Of a stretch of DNA of 64,000 nt, positions 18,312 through 28,110 are shown piece by piece. Both the position numbers and the translations under genes were made by a program. The notes below the pieces were generated by a model. That model was given only the letters and a program-made list of their open reading frames with translations, was not told the origin of the DNA and did no database searches. Location: the NCBI RefSeq assembly GCF_014642855.1, contig NZ_BMJB01000001.1:2480001-2544000 (forward strand). Direction: 5' to 3'. The stretch comes from Edaphobacter acidisoli. Its GTDB lineage: Bacteria; Acidobacteriota; Terriglobia; Terriglobales; Acidobacteriaceae. Each line of letters opens with the position of its first letter. Position 1 is the first letter of the stretch.

Positions 18312-19727
18312 TTGGTGATGTGGGCATCGCCGTATCTTGAAGCCTGGCCTGCGGCCGTGCGCTGGCTCTGGCCTGGGGCAGTCGCCTGTCTGGCTGGATC
18401 GGCATGGATTGCGCGACGCAAGGCCGGCGTTCAGGATGCCCGGCAACGGCAGAAAACACGACTGCATGAAGAGTTAGAAGCCTACACCCGGCTAGATACC
18501 CGCATTCCTGACGAAGGAGAGATGCGAGGCTTGGCACACCGAGTATGCCGCATGGTGGCCGAAAAGAGTGCGTTTTCCCGCGCTGCAATGCTTGTTCGCG
18601 GCGCTACAGGTCGTCTGCAAACCGAAGATAGCAAAGGTCTGGACGAACAAACCGCACAAGCGCTGGATGCCTGGTGTGAATCGTTGATGGAAGTTGAGCG
18701 CGGCCAGACTGCAAATCACGGGACCTACGAATTCGGTATGCGTATTACGCCGAACAGCTTTGCTATCGTGCTGGGCAAAGGTGCCGAAGACACAGGCTGT
18801 GGACGCGCAGTCTTCACCCCCATGTGGGGCTCCAGCGGTCGAATTCTAGGTGCGCTGGTTGTCTGCGCCGATGGCCTGTTGAGCGTACGACGAAGCGCTG
18901 TGGTCGAAGCAATGGCAAACATCGAAGCACTCGCAGCCAAACTGGCACGGGCCATAGAGAACGCGGCGTTGGCTGAGCGTCTGCTCAAGGCGGAGAAGCT
19001 GGCAGGACTCGGCCTGCTTGCAGGAGGCGTCGCCCATGCCCTGGGCAATCCGTTGACCTCGGTGCTGGGTTTCGCCGAGCTGATTGCCGACACCACACAA
19101 GAGCCGCGCGTGCGCGAAGATGCCCAGATGATTGCACGAGAAGCCCGACGAATGCGCGAGACCGTAGACAGCCTTTCCAACTACTGGCAGCCCATTGCTG
19201 GCGGTGACGAGTTAGTCGAGATACCATCTCTACTCGATGAGTTGTCTGTCGTGTGCTCGGAAAAACTTGAGCGACGCGGAATCCGGCTGGTTGTCGAAAC
19301 AGCAGACGCGGTTCCGATCATTCGCGGCAATAAGGAGCGGCTGCGACAGGTCATGGAGCATCTCTTGAACAATGCAGCCCAGGCAGTGGGCAAGGCTATG
19401 GAACTCGGCGTCGCTTCGCCACTAGACGATGACAGCGAGGCACACCTAATTCGAGTGACGGTCAACTGCGATGAGCGCACGTTGCACCTGATCATCAGCG
19501 ACACCGGACCTGGTTTCCGCGAACCCGCGCGGGTCTTCGATCCGTTCTACACCGGCGCTGACGTGGAGGCGGGCGAAGGCGCGAAGATTGGGCTGAGCCT
19601 CTGTCACGGCATTGTTCGCGAGCACGGCGGTGAGATCAGCGCCTTCAACCTGCACCCTCACGGAGCAGCTGTCATGGTAGAGCTGCCCGTTGGCAGCGCC
19701 TCGCATCCTGCACGCGAAGTAGCTTAA
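18312..19727 (+). CDS. Sensor histidine kinase
   Basis: Protein of 471 residues. One N-terminal membrane helix (about 15-34) is followed by a GAF-like sensory region (about 65-215). The dimerisation/phosphoacceptor helix has LAGGVAHALGNPLTSVLGF with the phospho-His at 242. The ATPase domain has the N-box HLLNNAAQAVG, the G1 box SDTGPGF and GLSLCHGIVREHGG. The H-box reads HALGNPL instead of the usual HEINNPL, a recurrent variant. No response regulator gene is adjacent, so it is an orphan in this window; the partner is unknown. AGG-rich sequence precedes the ATG. The recX gene follows about 110 bp later. Confidence 0.92.
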   Translation: MVMWASPYLEAWPAAVRWLWPGAVACLAGSAWIARRKAGVQDARQRQKTRLHEELEAYTRLDTRIPDEGEMRGLAHRVCRMVAEKSAFSRAAMLVRGATGRLQTEDSKGLDEQTAQALDAWCESLMEVERGQTANHGTYEFGMRITPNSFAIVLGKGAEDTGCGRAVFTPMWGSSGRILGALVVCADGLLSVRRSAVVEAMANIEALAAKLARAIENAALAERLLKAEKLAGLGLLAGGVAHALGNPLTSVLGFAELIADTTQEPRVREDAQMIAREARRMRETVDSLSNYWQPIAGGDELVEIPSLLDELSVVCSEKLERRGIRLVVETADAVPIIRGNKERLRQVMEHLLNNAAQAVGKAMELGVASPLDDDSEAHLIRVTVNCDERTLHLIISDTGPGFREPARVFDPFYTGADVEAGEGAKIGLSLCHGIVREHGGEISAFNLHPHGAAVMVELPVGSASHPAREVA

Positions 19728-19837
19728 GATCAGGCACTGGCGCTCGCGCCCTCAGCCTCGTAGACTTGCGCGATGAGATATCGGATGCATTGCTGCTCAA
19801 ATCGCAGATTCCAAGAGCAGATGGCAGGGACACACTG

Positions 19838-20404
19838 ATGGCGTTCACCTCCCGAAAGAGTAAGCAACCCCTCGGCGAAGACGCCTTGTTCGAGTATGCC
19901 GTCGCCACACTGGCGCGCAAGATGCGTACCGTGCGCGACCTCAAGCGCCTGATGAAGACACGCGCCCAAGCGGGCGAGGCTGGCGAACGCGACATGGACC
20001 GCGTGGTGGCGCGTCTGAAAGAACGGCAGTACCTCTCCGACACGCGCTTTGCCGCCGATTACACGCGCCTGCGTAAAGAGAACGAGAAGTACGGCCGCCG
20101 CCGAGTCCAGCAGGACCTGATGCAAAAAGGCGTCCACAAAGACCTCATCGCAAAGACGATCGAATCGGTCTACGAAGACGTGGACGAGGCCGCGCTTGCC
20201 CGCGAATACATCGCGCGCAAACGGATCAAGCAGCCAAGCGACGAGAACCGTCAAAAGGAGACTGCCCGCGTAATGGGCCGGTTACAGCGGGCAGGCTTCT
20301 CAGCGGGGGCCATCTACAAAGTCCTGCGCGAATGGGACATTGAGGTTGACGAGGTTGCCGTGGAAGAATCCCTTGAGGACAGCGGGCCCGATAGCTCTGT
20401 TTAA
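19838..20404 (+). CDS. recX: Regulatory protein RecX
   Basis: RecX-family protein of 188 residues that modulates RecA filaments in recombination and the SOS response. It is nearly all helical, with the typical three-helix repeats: LFEYAVATLARKMRTVRDLK, DRVVARLKERQYLSDTRFAA and RRRVQQDLMQKGVHKDLI. DTRFA is the family core motif. The longest frame begins at 19766; the ATG at 19838 has AGGGA eight bases upstream and yields a normal RecX length. recA is not adjacent. The stop overlaps the stop of the small membrane protein gene on the other strand. Confidence 0.88.
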   Translation: MAFTSRKSKQPLGEDALFEYAVATLARKMRTVRDLKRLMKTRAQAGEAGERDMDRVVARLKERQYLSDTRFAADYTRLRKENEKYGRRRVQQDLMQKGVHKDLIAKTIESVYEDVDEAALAREYIARKRIKQPSDENRQKETARVMGRLQRAGFSAGAIYKVLREWDIEVDEVAVEESLEDSGPDSSV

Positions 20405-20592
20405 ATCGCTCGCACAAGCCGCGCGGGCAGATAAAAGAGCGCGGCAATCAATTCAAACGTTCCACCAACGACGACCCCCACCAGCCGGAACGGCAGCAAT
20501 ACCAGCCAGATGAGTGGATACAGCAGAAGCGCAGCAATCGCAAGTGGCCAACAAAAAAGCAACAACAGACAGAAGAGCAGGAGTTTGAGCAT
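20401..20592 (-). CDS. Small hydrophobic membrane protein
   Basis: Protein of 63 residues, almost entirely hydrophobic, with two likely membrane helices (about 2-26 and 28-55) and a basic C-terminus (ARLVRAI). It overlaps the end of recX tail to tail by 4 bp. The composition strongly favours a real membrane protein over a chance frame. No family is recognised. Confidence 0.6.
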   Translation of the reverse strand: MLKLLLFCLLLLFCWPLAIAALLLYPLIWLVLLPFRLVGVVVGGTFELIAALFYLPARLVRAI

Positions 20593-20661
20593 CGATTCGT
20601 CTCCACTGCAAGATACGCCGCACGAAGATGAAAAGTTCCGGCGTCGGTGGGATGATTCAAG

Positions 20662-21588
20662 ATGATGCCGTCGAATGACTTACAAAGGGTGGTCGCGGTC
20701 GATTGGTCAGGCGATAAGGGATCAGGCCAGCGCAAAAAGATCTGGGCAGGGGTATGGACGGCTTCAACCGGGCGAGTGGCGCTCGAATCAGGTCGCACGC
20801 GCGATGAGTTGGCCGCATGGCTGATCGAGATGGCACGCGAGACTCCGCGCATGGTCGTCGGCGTGGACTGCTGCTTCAGCTTTCCGGCGTGGTTTCTTGA
20901 AGAGCACCAATGCGCAACCGTGTTTGACTTCTGGCGCTTCGCCTCCGCAGGCCAAGGCGAGCGATGGCTCGCACGGGAATGCAAGGAAGTCGCCCGCGAT
21001 GAACGTTTCTGGGGCGCGCCGCACAAACGGCCAGCACAGTTCTGCGGCGAAGGGCTTGCGCGCTCGATGCGCTTCACCGACATGGATAACAAGATCACCC
21101 CGAAGATGCTCACAGGCGATCCCGAGCGCGCAGCAAAAGTAAAAGGCATCACGCCGAAGTCGCCGTTTCAGATCGGCGGCAGCGGCAGCGTAGGTACTGG
21201 CTCTCTCCGCGCAATGCCGTTTCTGCTGAGGCTGCACGAAGCGGGCTTTCGCGTCTGGCCATTTGAGCACTCCGCAATCGGAGCGAAGAAGCCCGCGCCG
21301 CTGCTGGTCGAGATGTATACGCGCCTTCTGACGGGAGCGGTCGCCAAGAGCAACGCAATTGCACGCAAGTCCTATCTTGCGGCGAAGCGGAGAAACGACG
21401 TGGCTTATGCAACGCTCTCGCGCAACGTGCTGGCGAAGGCTTACGCCAGCGAAGATGCATTCGACGCGCTGGTCTGCGCGATGGAGATGGTTCAGGTGCG
21501 TGAAGAGTTTTCAGCTCTTCGTGCCACACGCAAGCCGCTGCTGCGCCTCGAAGGAATCACATGGCGCCCCGGAGTAGGCGGTCACTGA
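20662..21588 (+). CDS. DUF429-like protein
   Basis: Protein of 308 residues. VVAVDWSGDKGSG at the N-terminus, MVVGVDCCFSFPAWF around residue 65-80, and EDAFDALVCAMEM near the C-terminus give the spaced acidic residues of the RNase-H-like fold found in DUF429 proteins. A nuclease role has been suggested for the family, but the substrate is unknown. It is cytoplasmic with no signal. It lies 27 bp upstream of alaS on the same strand, so the two may be co-transcribed. The assignment is from motif pattern only. Confidence 0.65.
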   Translation: MMPSNDLQRVVAVDWSGDKGSGQRKKIWAGVWTASTGRVALESGRTRDELAAWLIEMARETPRMVVGVDCCFSFPAWFLEEHQCATVFDFWRFASAGQGERWLARECKEVARDERFWGAPHKRPAQFCGEGLARSMRFTDMDNKITPKMLTGDPERAAKVKGITPKSPFQIGGSGSVGTGSLRAMPFLLRLHEAGFRVWPFEHSAIGAKKPAPLLVEMYTRLLTGAVAKSNAIARKSYLAAKRRNDVAYATLSRNVLAKAYASEDAFDALVCAMEMVQVREEFSALRATRKPLLRLEGITWRPGVGGH

Positions 21589-21615
21589 GCTGTCGCTGAT
21601 AAACTTGAACCATCT

Positions 21616-24291
21616 ATGATCAATCGTTCAGGCAACCAGATTCGGGAAGATTTTCTGCGTTTTTTTGAAGGCAAGGGACACCGGAGGGTGCACTCTTCTT
21701 CGCTGGTGCCGGCGAACGATCCCACGCTGCTGTTCACCAACGCGGGCATGAACCAGTTTAAGGACGTCTTCCTTGGTGCGGAGAAGCGTGACTACTCGCG
21801 CGCAACTACCTCGCAGAAGTGCGTCCGCGCGGGCGGCAAGCACAATGACCTCGAAAACGTCGGCTTCACTCGCCGCCATCACACCTTCTTCGAGATGCTG
21901 GGCAACTTCAGCTTCGGCGACTACTTCAAAAAAGACGCCATCGCCTACGCGTGGGAGTTGCTTACTTCGCCGGACTGGTTCGGCATCGATACGAAGAAGA
22001 TGTACGTGACCATCTTCGAGGGCGATGCGAAGGTGCCGCGCGACGCCGAGGCGTACCAGTTCTGGCTCGACGTGGGGGTGCCCAAAGAGCGCATCTTCGA
22101 GATGGGCGCTAAGGACAACTTCTGGGCCATGGGCGACACCGGGCCTTGCGGGCCGTGCTCGGAGATTTATTACGATCTCGGTCAGGCTGCTGGTGAAGAT
22201 CCGTCCGTCGATAAGCTGTTTGGTGAAGATGATGCGCGGTATGTCGAGATCTGGAACCTCGTGTTCATGCAGTTCGACCGCTCAAGTGACGGTGTGCTGA
22301 CTCCGCTGCCGAAGCCTTCGATTGACACTGGAATGGGGCTTGAGCGCATCGCCTGCGTGCTGCAGGGCGTGCTCTCGAACTTTGAGACCGACCTGTTCAC
22401 TCCTCTCATCAAGCGCGCCGAAGAGCTGACCAGGCACAAAGTGGAAGCAGACCACGAGATCGACGAGCGTTCGCGAGCTTCTCTGCGCATTATCGCGGAC
22501 CACTCGCGCGCGGCCACGTTCCTCATCTCCGACGGCGTGCTTCCTGCCAACGAAGGACGCGGCTACGTGCTGCGTAAGATCATGCGGCGCGGGATTCGGC
22601 ACGGTCGGCTGCTCGGGCAGGAGAAGCCGTTCATGCACGAGATGGTCTACGCCGTGCGCGATGAGATGGCTGCGGCTTATCCCGAACTGAAGGAGACCGC
22701 TGATCGCGTGGCGAAGGTTGTGCTCGCCGAAGAACAGCAGTTTGCACGCACGCTGGAGCTAGGCTTGCGGCAGATGACCGAAGAAACGCTGCGATCTGGA
22801 GCGGCTGCGTTTCACCTATATGAAACCTTCGGCATGCCGCTCGACTTCATGGTCGATGCAGCGCGTGACGCAGGCGTCGCTTTCGACATGGAAGGCTTCG
22901 AGCAAGCACGTGCTGAAGAACAGACCCGTGCTCGCGCTTCGTGGAAGGGTGGTTCGCAGAAGACTGCGGCTCCTGTCTATCGTGAGTTGCCGAAGACGGA
23001 GTTTGAAGGCTACTCCGCGCTGCGGGTGGATGGCGCTCGCGTTCTTGCGCTGGTGAAAGACGGCGTCGGCGTGCCTGAGCTGAAGGCTGGCGACGAGGGC
23101 GAGGTTGTGCTGGACGCGACGAGCTTCTATGCGGACTCGGGCGGCCAGGTTGGCGACATCGGCTGGCTGTATTCGGGCGATCACAACTCCGTCGTGGCCG
23201 AGGTGCGCGGCGCGACCAAGCCGGTGCAGGGCGTCTTTGCGCATAAGGTTGTGGCGCGCCAGACGCTTGCGGTTGGCGATACGGTCGATACCGTCGTCGA
23301 TGCTGTGAACCGGCGCGCGACCGAGCGGAATCACACCGGAACGCACCTGCTCCATGCGGCGCTTCGGCAGACTCTCGGGACGCATGTGAAGCAGGCTGGT
23401 TCGCTGAACGATGCTTCGCGGCTGCGCTTCGATTTTTCGCACTTCTCCGCTGTGGCTGATGAGGAGTTGCAGGACATTGAAGACATCGTGAACCGCGAGG
23501 TGATGGGCAATACCAAAGTCGAGACGCTGGTCGATGTTCCGATCGATGTTGCCGTGAACGAGCTGGGCGCGATGGCGCTGTTTGGCGAGAAGTATGGCGA
23601 CCGCGTCCGCGTGGTGAAGATTGGCGATTTTTCGACTGAGCTCTGCGGCGGCACACATACGGCTGCTACCGGCGAGATCGGGTTGCTGAAGCTGGTTGGC
23701 GAAAGCTCGGTTTCGAGCGGTGTACGGCGTGTCGAGGCGGTCTCGGGCACGGGCGCGCTGAGTGAGTTCCGGCGCGGGTTTGATGTGACGCGCGTCGTTG
23801 GGCAGGTGGTTGGCGCGACCGACGCAGCTCCGGCGGACGCGCTTCGGCACAGGCTCGCCGCACAGGACGAGGAGATGAAGAAGCTGCGGCGCGAGCTGGA
23901 TGCTGTCCGGATGAAGGCTGCTTCTTCGTCTGTGGCCGATGCGGCTTCCTCGGCCGTTGAGGTGAAGGGCGTGAAGGTGCTGGCGCAGCGGGTGGATGGG
24001 ATCGAGAAGGCGCAGATGCGGGAGCTGGTGGACCAGCTTCGCGGCAAGCTCGGCTCGGGCGTCGTCGTGCTGGGCGCGGCGGTGGATGGCAAGGTGTCGC
24101 TGATCGTGGGGGTGACTAAGGACCTGACCTCGCGAGTCCAGGCGGGGAAAGTGGTTGGGCAGCTTGCGGCGCTGGTGGGCGGTAAGGGCGGTGGGCGGCC
24201 TGATCTGGCCGAGGCCGGCGGATCGGACGCCGGCGCTCTCGATGGGACTCTGGCCAAGGCGGCTGGTGTGGTGGAGGAGTGGCTCAAGTAA
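21616..24291 (+). CDS. alaS: Alanine--tRNA ligase
   Basis: Full-length AlaRS of 891 residues that charges tRNA-Ala. Class II motif 1 lies in the N-terminus ([20 protein letters not shown]), followed by [16 protein letters not shown] and [18 protein letters not shown], which are near-invariant. The editing domain has the [13 protein letters not shown] and [13 protein letters not shown] metal-binding motifs, with both His and the Cys present. The C-Ala domain ends with [15 protein letters not shown]. Length and order are those of bacterial AlaS. It follows the DUF429-like gene closely. Nothing is unusual. Confidence 0.98.
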   Translation: MINRSGNQIREDFLRFFEGKGHRRVHSSSLVPANDPTLLFTNAGMNQFKDVFLGAEKRDYSRATTSQKCVRAGGKHNDLENVGFTRRHHTFFEMLGNFSFGDYFKKDAIAYAWELLTSPDWFGIDTKKMYVTIFEGDAKVPRDAEAYQFWLDVGVPKERIFEMGAKDNFWAMGDTGPCGPCSEIYYDLGQAAGEDPSVDKLFGEDDARYVEIWNLVFMQFDRSSDGVLTPLPKPSIDTGMGLERIACVLQGVLSNFETDLFTPLIKRAEELTRHKVEADHEIDERSRASLRIIADHSRAATFLISDGVLPANEGRGYVLRKIMRRGIRHGRLLGQEKPFMHEMVYAVRDEMAAAYPELKETADRVAKVVLAEEQQFARTLELGLRQMTEETLRSGAAAFHLYETFGMPLDFMVDAARDAGVAFDMEGFEQARAEEQTRARASWKGGSQKTAAPVYRELPKTEFEGYSALRVDGARVLALVKDGVGVPELKAGDEGEVVLDATSFYADSGGQVGDIGWLYSGDHNSVVAEVRGATKPVQGVFAHKVVARQTLAVGDTVDTVVDAVNRRATERNHTGTHLLHAALRQTLGTHVKQAGSLNDASRLRFDFSHFSAVADEELQDIEDIVNREVMGNTKVETLVDVPIDVAVNELGAMALFGEKYGDRVRVVKIGDFSTELCGGTHTAATGEIGLLKLVGESSVSSGVRRVEAVSGTGALSEFRRGFDVTRVVGQVVGATDAAPADALRHRLAAQDEEMKKLRRELDAVRMKAASSSVADAASSAVEVKGVKVLAQRVDGIEKAQMRELVDQLRGKLGSGVVVLGAAVDGKVSLIVGVTKDLTSRVQAGKVVGQLAALVGGKGGGRPDLAEAGGSDAGALDGTLAKAAGVVEEWLK

Positions 24292-24398
24292 TCGCTGGGG
24301 TTCCACCCGTGGTGTGAGTTCTTTTCCTGGTGGACAACCGGGTTGCGTGTACCACACTCTAAACTTGGAACTTACGTCCACGGAAGGGACTCTGACGG

Positions 24399-24893
24399 AT
24401 GGCGACTCCCCATGACCACGCTGAGCATGAACCGGTCACGCCTGAATCCAGCCTGACTCTCGACCTCTTTGGGTCTCTCATCACCTTTCAGGTGCGCAGT
24501 GCTGAGACGGAGGGGGCTTACGCGATCCTTGAGGCTGCCGTGCCTCCGGGCCGGGCGAAGGTGCTGATGCACAGTCACGCGGCTGCGGAGACGTTCCAGA
24601 TTCTTGATGGGGAGTTCGAGTTCCACGCGGTGCGGGATGGGCAGGTTTCGGTCTTTCGGGCCTCGGCGGGGGACATGGTACACATGCCGCCGAACGTGCC
24701 GCACGGGTACCGGAATGTGGCGAAGGAGGTTTCGAGCTTCCAGACGGTGGTCGCCCCGGGGTCGATGGAGGGGTACTTCCTGGAGCTGGGGATGCCGACT
24801 GCCGCGACCCGTCCGACGAAGCCCACCGCTCCGGATCTCGAGCTGCTGGGGACCGTTGGGGAGAAGTATGGGGTGGCGCTGTACGAGGAGTGA
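24399..24893 (+). CDS. Cupin domain-containing protein
   Basis: Protein of 164 residues with a single conserved beta-barrel. LMHSHAAAETFQILDGEFEF supplies the first cupin motif (His, His, Glu) and PPNVPHGYRNVAKE the second (His), so a mononuclear metal site is complete. GGAAGGGA lies ahead of the ATG. Single-domain cupins of this type act as isomerases, dioxygenases or small-molecule binding regulators, and the choice cannot be made here. It follows alaS by about 100 bp. Confidence 0.85.
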   Translation: MATPHDHAEHEPVTPESSLTLDLFGSLITFQVRSAETEGAYAILEAAVPPGRAKVLMHSHAAAETFQILDGEFEFHAVRDGQVSVFRASAGDMVHMPPNVPHGYRNVAKEVSSFQTVVAPGSMEGYFLELGMPTAATRPTKPTAPDLELLGTVGEKYGVALYEE

Positions 24894-24920
24894 CCCCCCT
24901 CCCCCGTCTTTAATTGCTAA

Positions 24921-25015
24921 GTCTTCGATTGAAATGGTTTAGGCTGCGCGAGATTTGGCAAAGTCTTCATTTGATTGGGCTTGAAGGTAAAGTCTTCTGA
25001 AGAAATGGTTTAGGC
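24921..25015. repeat. Imperfect direct repeats beginning GTCTTC
   Basis: Copies begin at 24921, 24963 and 24992. The first and third share GTCTTC plus GAAATGGTTTAGGC with a four-base variable middle; the second matches more loosely (GTCTTC, then TTGATTGGGC). The spacing is irregular (42 and 29 bp). Confidence 0.6.
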
Positions 25016-25021
25016 GTGCAA

Positions 25022-25047
25022 AAGCCCCGGAGTTCTTCCGGGGCCTT
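25022..25047 (+). terminator. Rho-independent terminator after the cupin gene
   Basis: GCCCCGGA and TCCGGGGC form an 8-bp stem around GTTCT, followed by CTTCTTGTGTTCT. It lies about 130 bp after the cupin stop. Confidence 0.75.
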
Positions 25048-25246
25048 CTTGTGTTCTATCTCTCTATTTTAGCGGGGTGGGAGAAACTAAACCGCCAGGT
25101 TTTCCTGAAAAATATCCTGTTTTGTTTGTGATGGTTACGGGGCTTTTCAGCAGTTTGGGGGCTTGACAGCGGTTTTGTCTTCTATTTCGTGCTCAAACGC
25201 TTTACCTCTGCTATAGAATTGCCGCGAAACGAAAATGGAGAGTGCA

Positions 25247-26065
25247 ATGGTTCGTGGTCAGCAGCTTGCAGTGTATCTTCTGGCGGCCGGAATCTTCGCC
25301 ATGGGTGTCGTCTCGGTTGTGTCTCGGGACTTTGCGTATACGTGGCAGCCAGTTCCGGCGTTTGCCGGTCGCGGAATGGTTGCCGTGGCCTGCGGGCTCT
25401 TCATGATGGCGCTCAGTGTTCTGCTGGTGTTTCGTCCGACGTTCCGCATCGCTGTGCGTGTGCTCTTCCCTTTTCTGATTGTGTGGCAGTGCCTGAAGGT
25501 TCCTGCGCTGATTGCGGCCCCGAAGATTCTGGGCGTCTGGCTTGGGTTTGGCGAGACTGCGGTACTGCTGGCTGGCGGGTGGGTGCTGTTTGCGCGCTTC
25601 TCGGAAGTGGAGAGTCGTGGTTTTTTCAGGTACATCACGGGTGAGCGCGGAGTGCGCGCGGCGACGATCCTGATGGGAGCGGCGTTGCTTCCTATCGGAC
25701 TTTCACACCTGGTTTATGCGCAGATCACGGCCAGCCTGGTTCCGGCGTGGCTGCCCTCGCGGATAAGCTGGGCTTATATCACCGGCATTGGGCAGATGGC
25801 CTGTGGGCTGGGATTGCTGGCGAATGTGCTGGCGCGGAAGGCGGCCTTTATCGAAACGGCGATGCTGGCGATCTTTGCGTTTCTGGTGTGGGGTCCGGAT
25901 ACGTGGTTTGCTTCTGTGCCGAAGCTGGTTGGATCGCCTGCGGGGTTCCGGTTTCCCTTTACGGCGTTTTTGATTACGTGGGTGATTGGTGCGGCGGCCT
26001 TGATTGTGGCGGTGAATATTGGGGTAAAGCGTAGTGCCCGGGAGCCTGTACGGGATTTGGTTTAG
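25247..26065 (+). CDS. DoxX-like multi-pass membrane protein
   Basis: Protein of 272 residues with about eight hydrophobic helices. The second half contains LPIGLSHLVYAQITASLVPA and SWAYITGIGQMACGLGLL, the pattern seen in DoxX-type membrane proteins. The frame opens four codons earlier, but GGAGA six bases before the ATG at 25247 decides this start. It is isolated on the plus strand between the cupin gene and a convergent DHFR-like reductase gene. A role in redox or envelope homeostasis is common for DoxX relatives, but nothing here points to a substrate. Confidence 0.75.
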   Translation: MVRGQQLAVYLLAAGIFAMGVVSVVSRDFAYTWQPVPAFAGRGMVAVACGLFMMALSVLLVFRPTFRIAVRVLFPFLIVWQCLKVPALIAAPKILGVWLGFGETAVLLAGGWVLFARFSEVESRGFFRYITGERGVRAATILMGAALLPIGLSHLVYAQITASLVPAWLPSRISWAYITGIGQMACGLGLLANVLARKAAFIETAMLAIFAFLVWGPDTWFASVPKLVGSPAGFRFPFTAFLITWVIGAAALIVAVNIGVKRSAREPVRDLV

Positions 26066-26103
26066 GCGATGAGCCGGCGCAGTCCGTCGGACGAGTCGCA
26101 CGA

Positions 26104-26637
26104 TTACGCAGGAACGTATGTCAGCCTGATCACGTCCTCGACAATTCGATCGCTGGCGACCAGGTGAAGCGGCGGCCGAGGGCCGGTGAAGAATGGCCTG
26201 CCATGACCGAGCACGACGGGGTGGAGGTAGATTCGATACTCGTCAATAAGACCAAGGCCGGTCAGGCTTCCTGCCAAGACTGGTCCGGCAACTTCAATCT
26301 CCCCGTCATGCTGAATCTTCAGCCCGCGTATCGCCGCCTCCACGTCGCCTTCGACGAGTGTGGCGTTGGGACCGACAGACTTCAGGGAGCGTGACACAAC
26401 CCACTTCGGCTGGGCTCGCCATGCCGCAGCGTAGTCGCGTTCCTCCGCATCCCAATCCGGAAGGTCATCGTCCCAATAACGCATGACTTCATACATGCCG
26501 CGACCGTATATCATGCCGGTCAAGCCGCGCACCCGCTGGATGAAATGACGAAAGAGCGCGGGACGGGGTGGTCCCATTTTCTGGTGGTCGACGTATCCGT
26601 CCAGGGACTGGTTCAATTCATACACGAGCTTCGCCAT
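26104..26637 (-). CDS. Dihydrofolate reductase family protein (RibD C-terminal type)
   Basis: Protein of 177 residues of the RibD-C/DHFR-like fold. LVYELNQSLDGYVD opens the first strand, YGRGMYEVMRYW is the nucleotide-side motif, and the second half has EIEVAGPVLAGSLTGLGLID and DEYRIYLHPVVLGHGRPFF, both family hallmarks. Such stand-alone proteins are NADPH-dependent reductases of unknown substrate, not true folate enzymes. GGAGG lies nine bases before the ATG. It is convergent with the DoxX-like gene. Confidence 0.88.
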   Translation of the reverse strand: MAKLVYELNQSLDGYVDHQKMGPPRPALFRHFIQRVRGLTGMIYGRGMYEVMRYWDDDLPDWDAEERDYAAAWRAQPKWVVSRSLKSVGPNATLVEGDVEAAIRGLKIQHDGEIEVAGPVLAGSLTGLGLIDEYRIYLHPVVLGHGRPFFTGPRPPLHLVASDRIVEDVIRLTYVPA

Positions 26638-26711
26638 GCTACAAGACCTCCACGCCGGGCTCTTCTGAATAGCTTAAGCCGACGTTGCGCGGCGAGTTGG
26701 ACGATCCTGGC

Positions 26712-27920
26712 TTATTGCGCTCGGAAGTTGACTCTGCCGCCGCGAATTGTGTAGAGCACTTTCGTAAACGCAATGGGATCGCCTGACGCGGGGTCTTCCG
26801 TTAGCACCGTAAGATCGCCGCGCATGCCGGGTGCGACTTTGCCTTGATTGCTGGCTACTTTAAACAATTCGGCGGGAGCAGTCGTCAACATGGCGAGGAC
26901 TTCGCGAAAACCGAGGCCGGCCTGGCTCAACTGGCGGAATTCTTCGCTCTGGTCGTAGTCGGGCAAGAAGCCGGTGTCCGTGCCGTAGACCAGCCGTCCT
27001 CCCATGGTGTGAAATTGGTTCACCAGGTCGCGGATCTGGGCAATGGTCTTGTCTTGTGAGAAGAGTTTCAGCGTCGGAATCATTGTCATATGCTGCGCAA
27101 CCATTTTGCGCAGGAACGGCTCGTCGATGCCGCGGGTTGCCTCGGGAGCGTGTGCGAGCACATCCACGCCAGCTTCTACCGCGACGCGCGTCCCCTCCAA
27201 GTTGGACGGGTGGGCAAAGACAAGTTGGCCGTGGCGGTGTGCCTCTTCGGCTGCGGCTCGCGCTATGGGCAGGGCCATGGGAGTGATCTGATCGGGTTTC
27301 ACGATCGAGCCGGTGAAGAGCTTCGTGATATCGGTGCCCAAGGCAACGTTCTTATCCACGAAGGCCGCCGCTTCGGCGGGAGTTTCGGGCTGGCCTAGTT
27401 TGGATCGCAAGGCAACGGGGATGCCGTCGAGGTAATAGGGGAGTGCGTGCGCAGGAAAGATGGGCACGCCTGCGGTGTAGATCTTTGGTCCCGCGATTTC
27501 GCCGCTTTCGATACGGCGGCGGAGAGCAATGGTGTTTTCTCCGTCCGATCCGCAATCGACGACGGTGGTGAAGCCGGAGTGCGTCAGCATTGCTTGAAGC
27601 TGGCCTTCGAGCTTCTCCGCGGGCTGATGGGCAGCGTCGTCCCACTTCGGCTCCATGAAATGCACATGAGCATTCCAGAAGCCAGCCAGTACTACGCAAC
27701 CATTGCATTGCAGTGTGTCCGCTCCCTGTGGCACATGCACGTGCTGGCCGACAGCAGTGATTGTTCCATCGTGGATTACGACGGTCGCGTGGTGAAGCGC
27801 AGGCGCATGAGGCGAGGTGTAGACGGTTGCGTCTGCAATGGCCAGATTTTGTGCAGCGAGACGTGATGCGCCCGAAGTGATCATCAGCGCAGATATCAGC
27901 AGGAAAAGAACAGCTCTCAT
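26712..27920 (-). CDS. Exported amidohydrolase family protein
   Basis: Metal-dependent hydrolase of 402 residues with a signal peptide (LFLLISALMITSGASRLAAQ). The TIM-barrel metal ligands are visible: NAHVHF after the first strand, FAHPSN and LAHAPEATRG for the next His residues, and YGTDTGF for the terminal Asp. IHDGTITAVG and RGDLTVL form the flanking beta-sandwich. Position and length fit the imidazolonepropionase/prolidase-like branch of secreted amidohydrolases common in acidobacteria. The carboxylated Lys typical of some members may be in DITKLFTGS. The substrate is not predictable; it may act on peptides or lactams in the periplasm. Confidence 0.88.
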   Translation of the reverse strand: MRAVLFLLISALMITSGASRLAAQNLAIADATVYTSPHAPALHHATVVIHDGTITAVGQHVHVPQGADTLQCNGCVVLAGFWNAHVHFMEPKWDDAAHQPAEKLEGQLQAMLTHSGFTTVVDCGSDGENTIALRRRIESGEIAGPKIYTAGVPIFPAHALPYYLDGIPVALRSKLGQPETPAEAAAFVDKNVALGTDITKLFTGSIVKPDQITPMALPIARAAAEEAHRHGQLVFAHPSNLEGTRVAVEAGVDVLAHAPEATRGIDEPFLRKMVAQHMTMIPTLKLFSQDKTIAQIRDLVNQFHTMGGRLVYGTDTGFLPDYDQSEEFRQLSQAGLGFREVLAMLTTAPAELFKVASNQGKVAPGMRGDLTVLTEDPASGDPIAFTKVLYTIRGGRVNFRAQ

Positions 27921-27996
27921 GCGCTAATCTTACGGGCCTGGATTGATATATGTTCCCTGAGCGGCGCGAATCTTATCGAGATGTTTTCGCTGATCG

Positions 27997-28110
27997 CTAG
28001 TCTTGTGGTTTTCGGTATTTGAAGAACCATCCGATGGAAGCCGTCGCGATGAAACCAAAACCAAAGAGAACCACTACAGCAATCAGAATTCCTACAGTGA
28101 ACGTAAGCAT
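27997..28110 (-). CDS. Very small single-pass membrane protein
   Basis: A frame of 37 codons starting at the ATG at 28110 with GGGAGG five bases upstream. The product has one strongly hydrophobic segment (FTVGILIAVVVLFGFGFIAT) followed by a short basic tail (FFKYRKPQD). Ribosome binding site, hydrophobicity and positive-inside tail together support a real gene. It lies about 75 bp upstream of the amidohydrolase start on the same strand and could be its leader cistron. No family is recognised. Confidence 0.55.
   Translation of the reverse strand: MLTFTVGILIAVVVLFGFGFIATASIGWFFKYRKPQD

Larger units (their letters stand above)
24894..25246. other. Intergenic region after the cupin gene
   Basis: About 350 bp holding three imperfect direct repeats and a terminator hairpin (listed separately), then the promoter region of the DoxX-like membrane protein. 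No gene is seen. Confidence 0.6.

Noticed and set aside
22816-24381. Minus-strand open frame of 521 codons opposite alaS
   Set aside because: AlaS is unambiguous on the plus strand; the shadow frame lacks any domain and a ribosome binding site.
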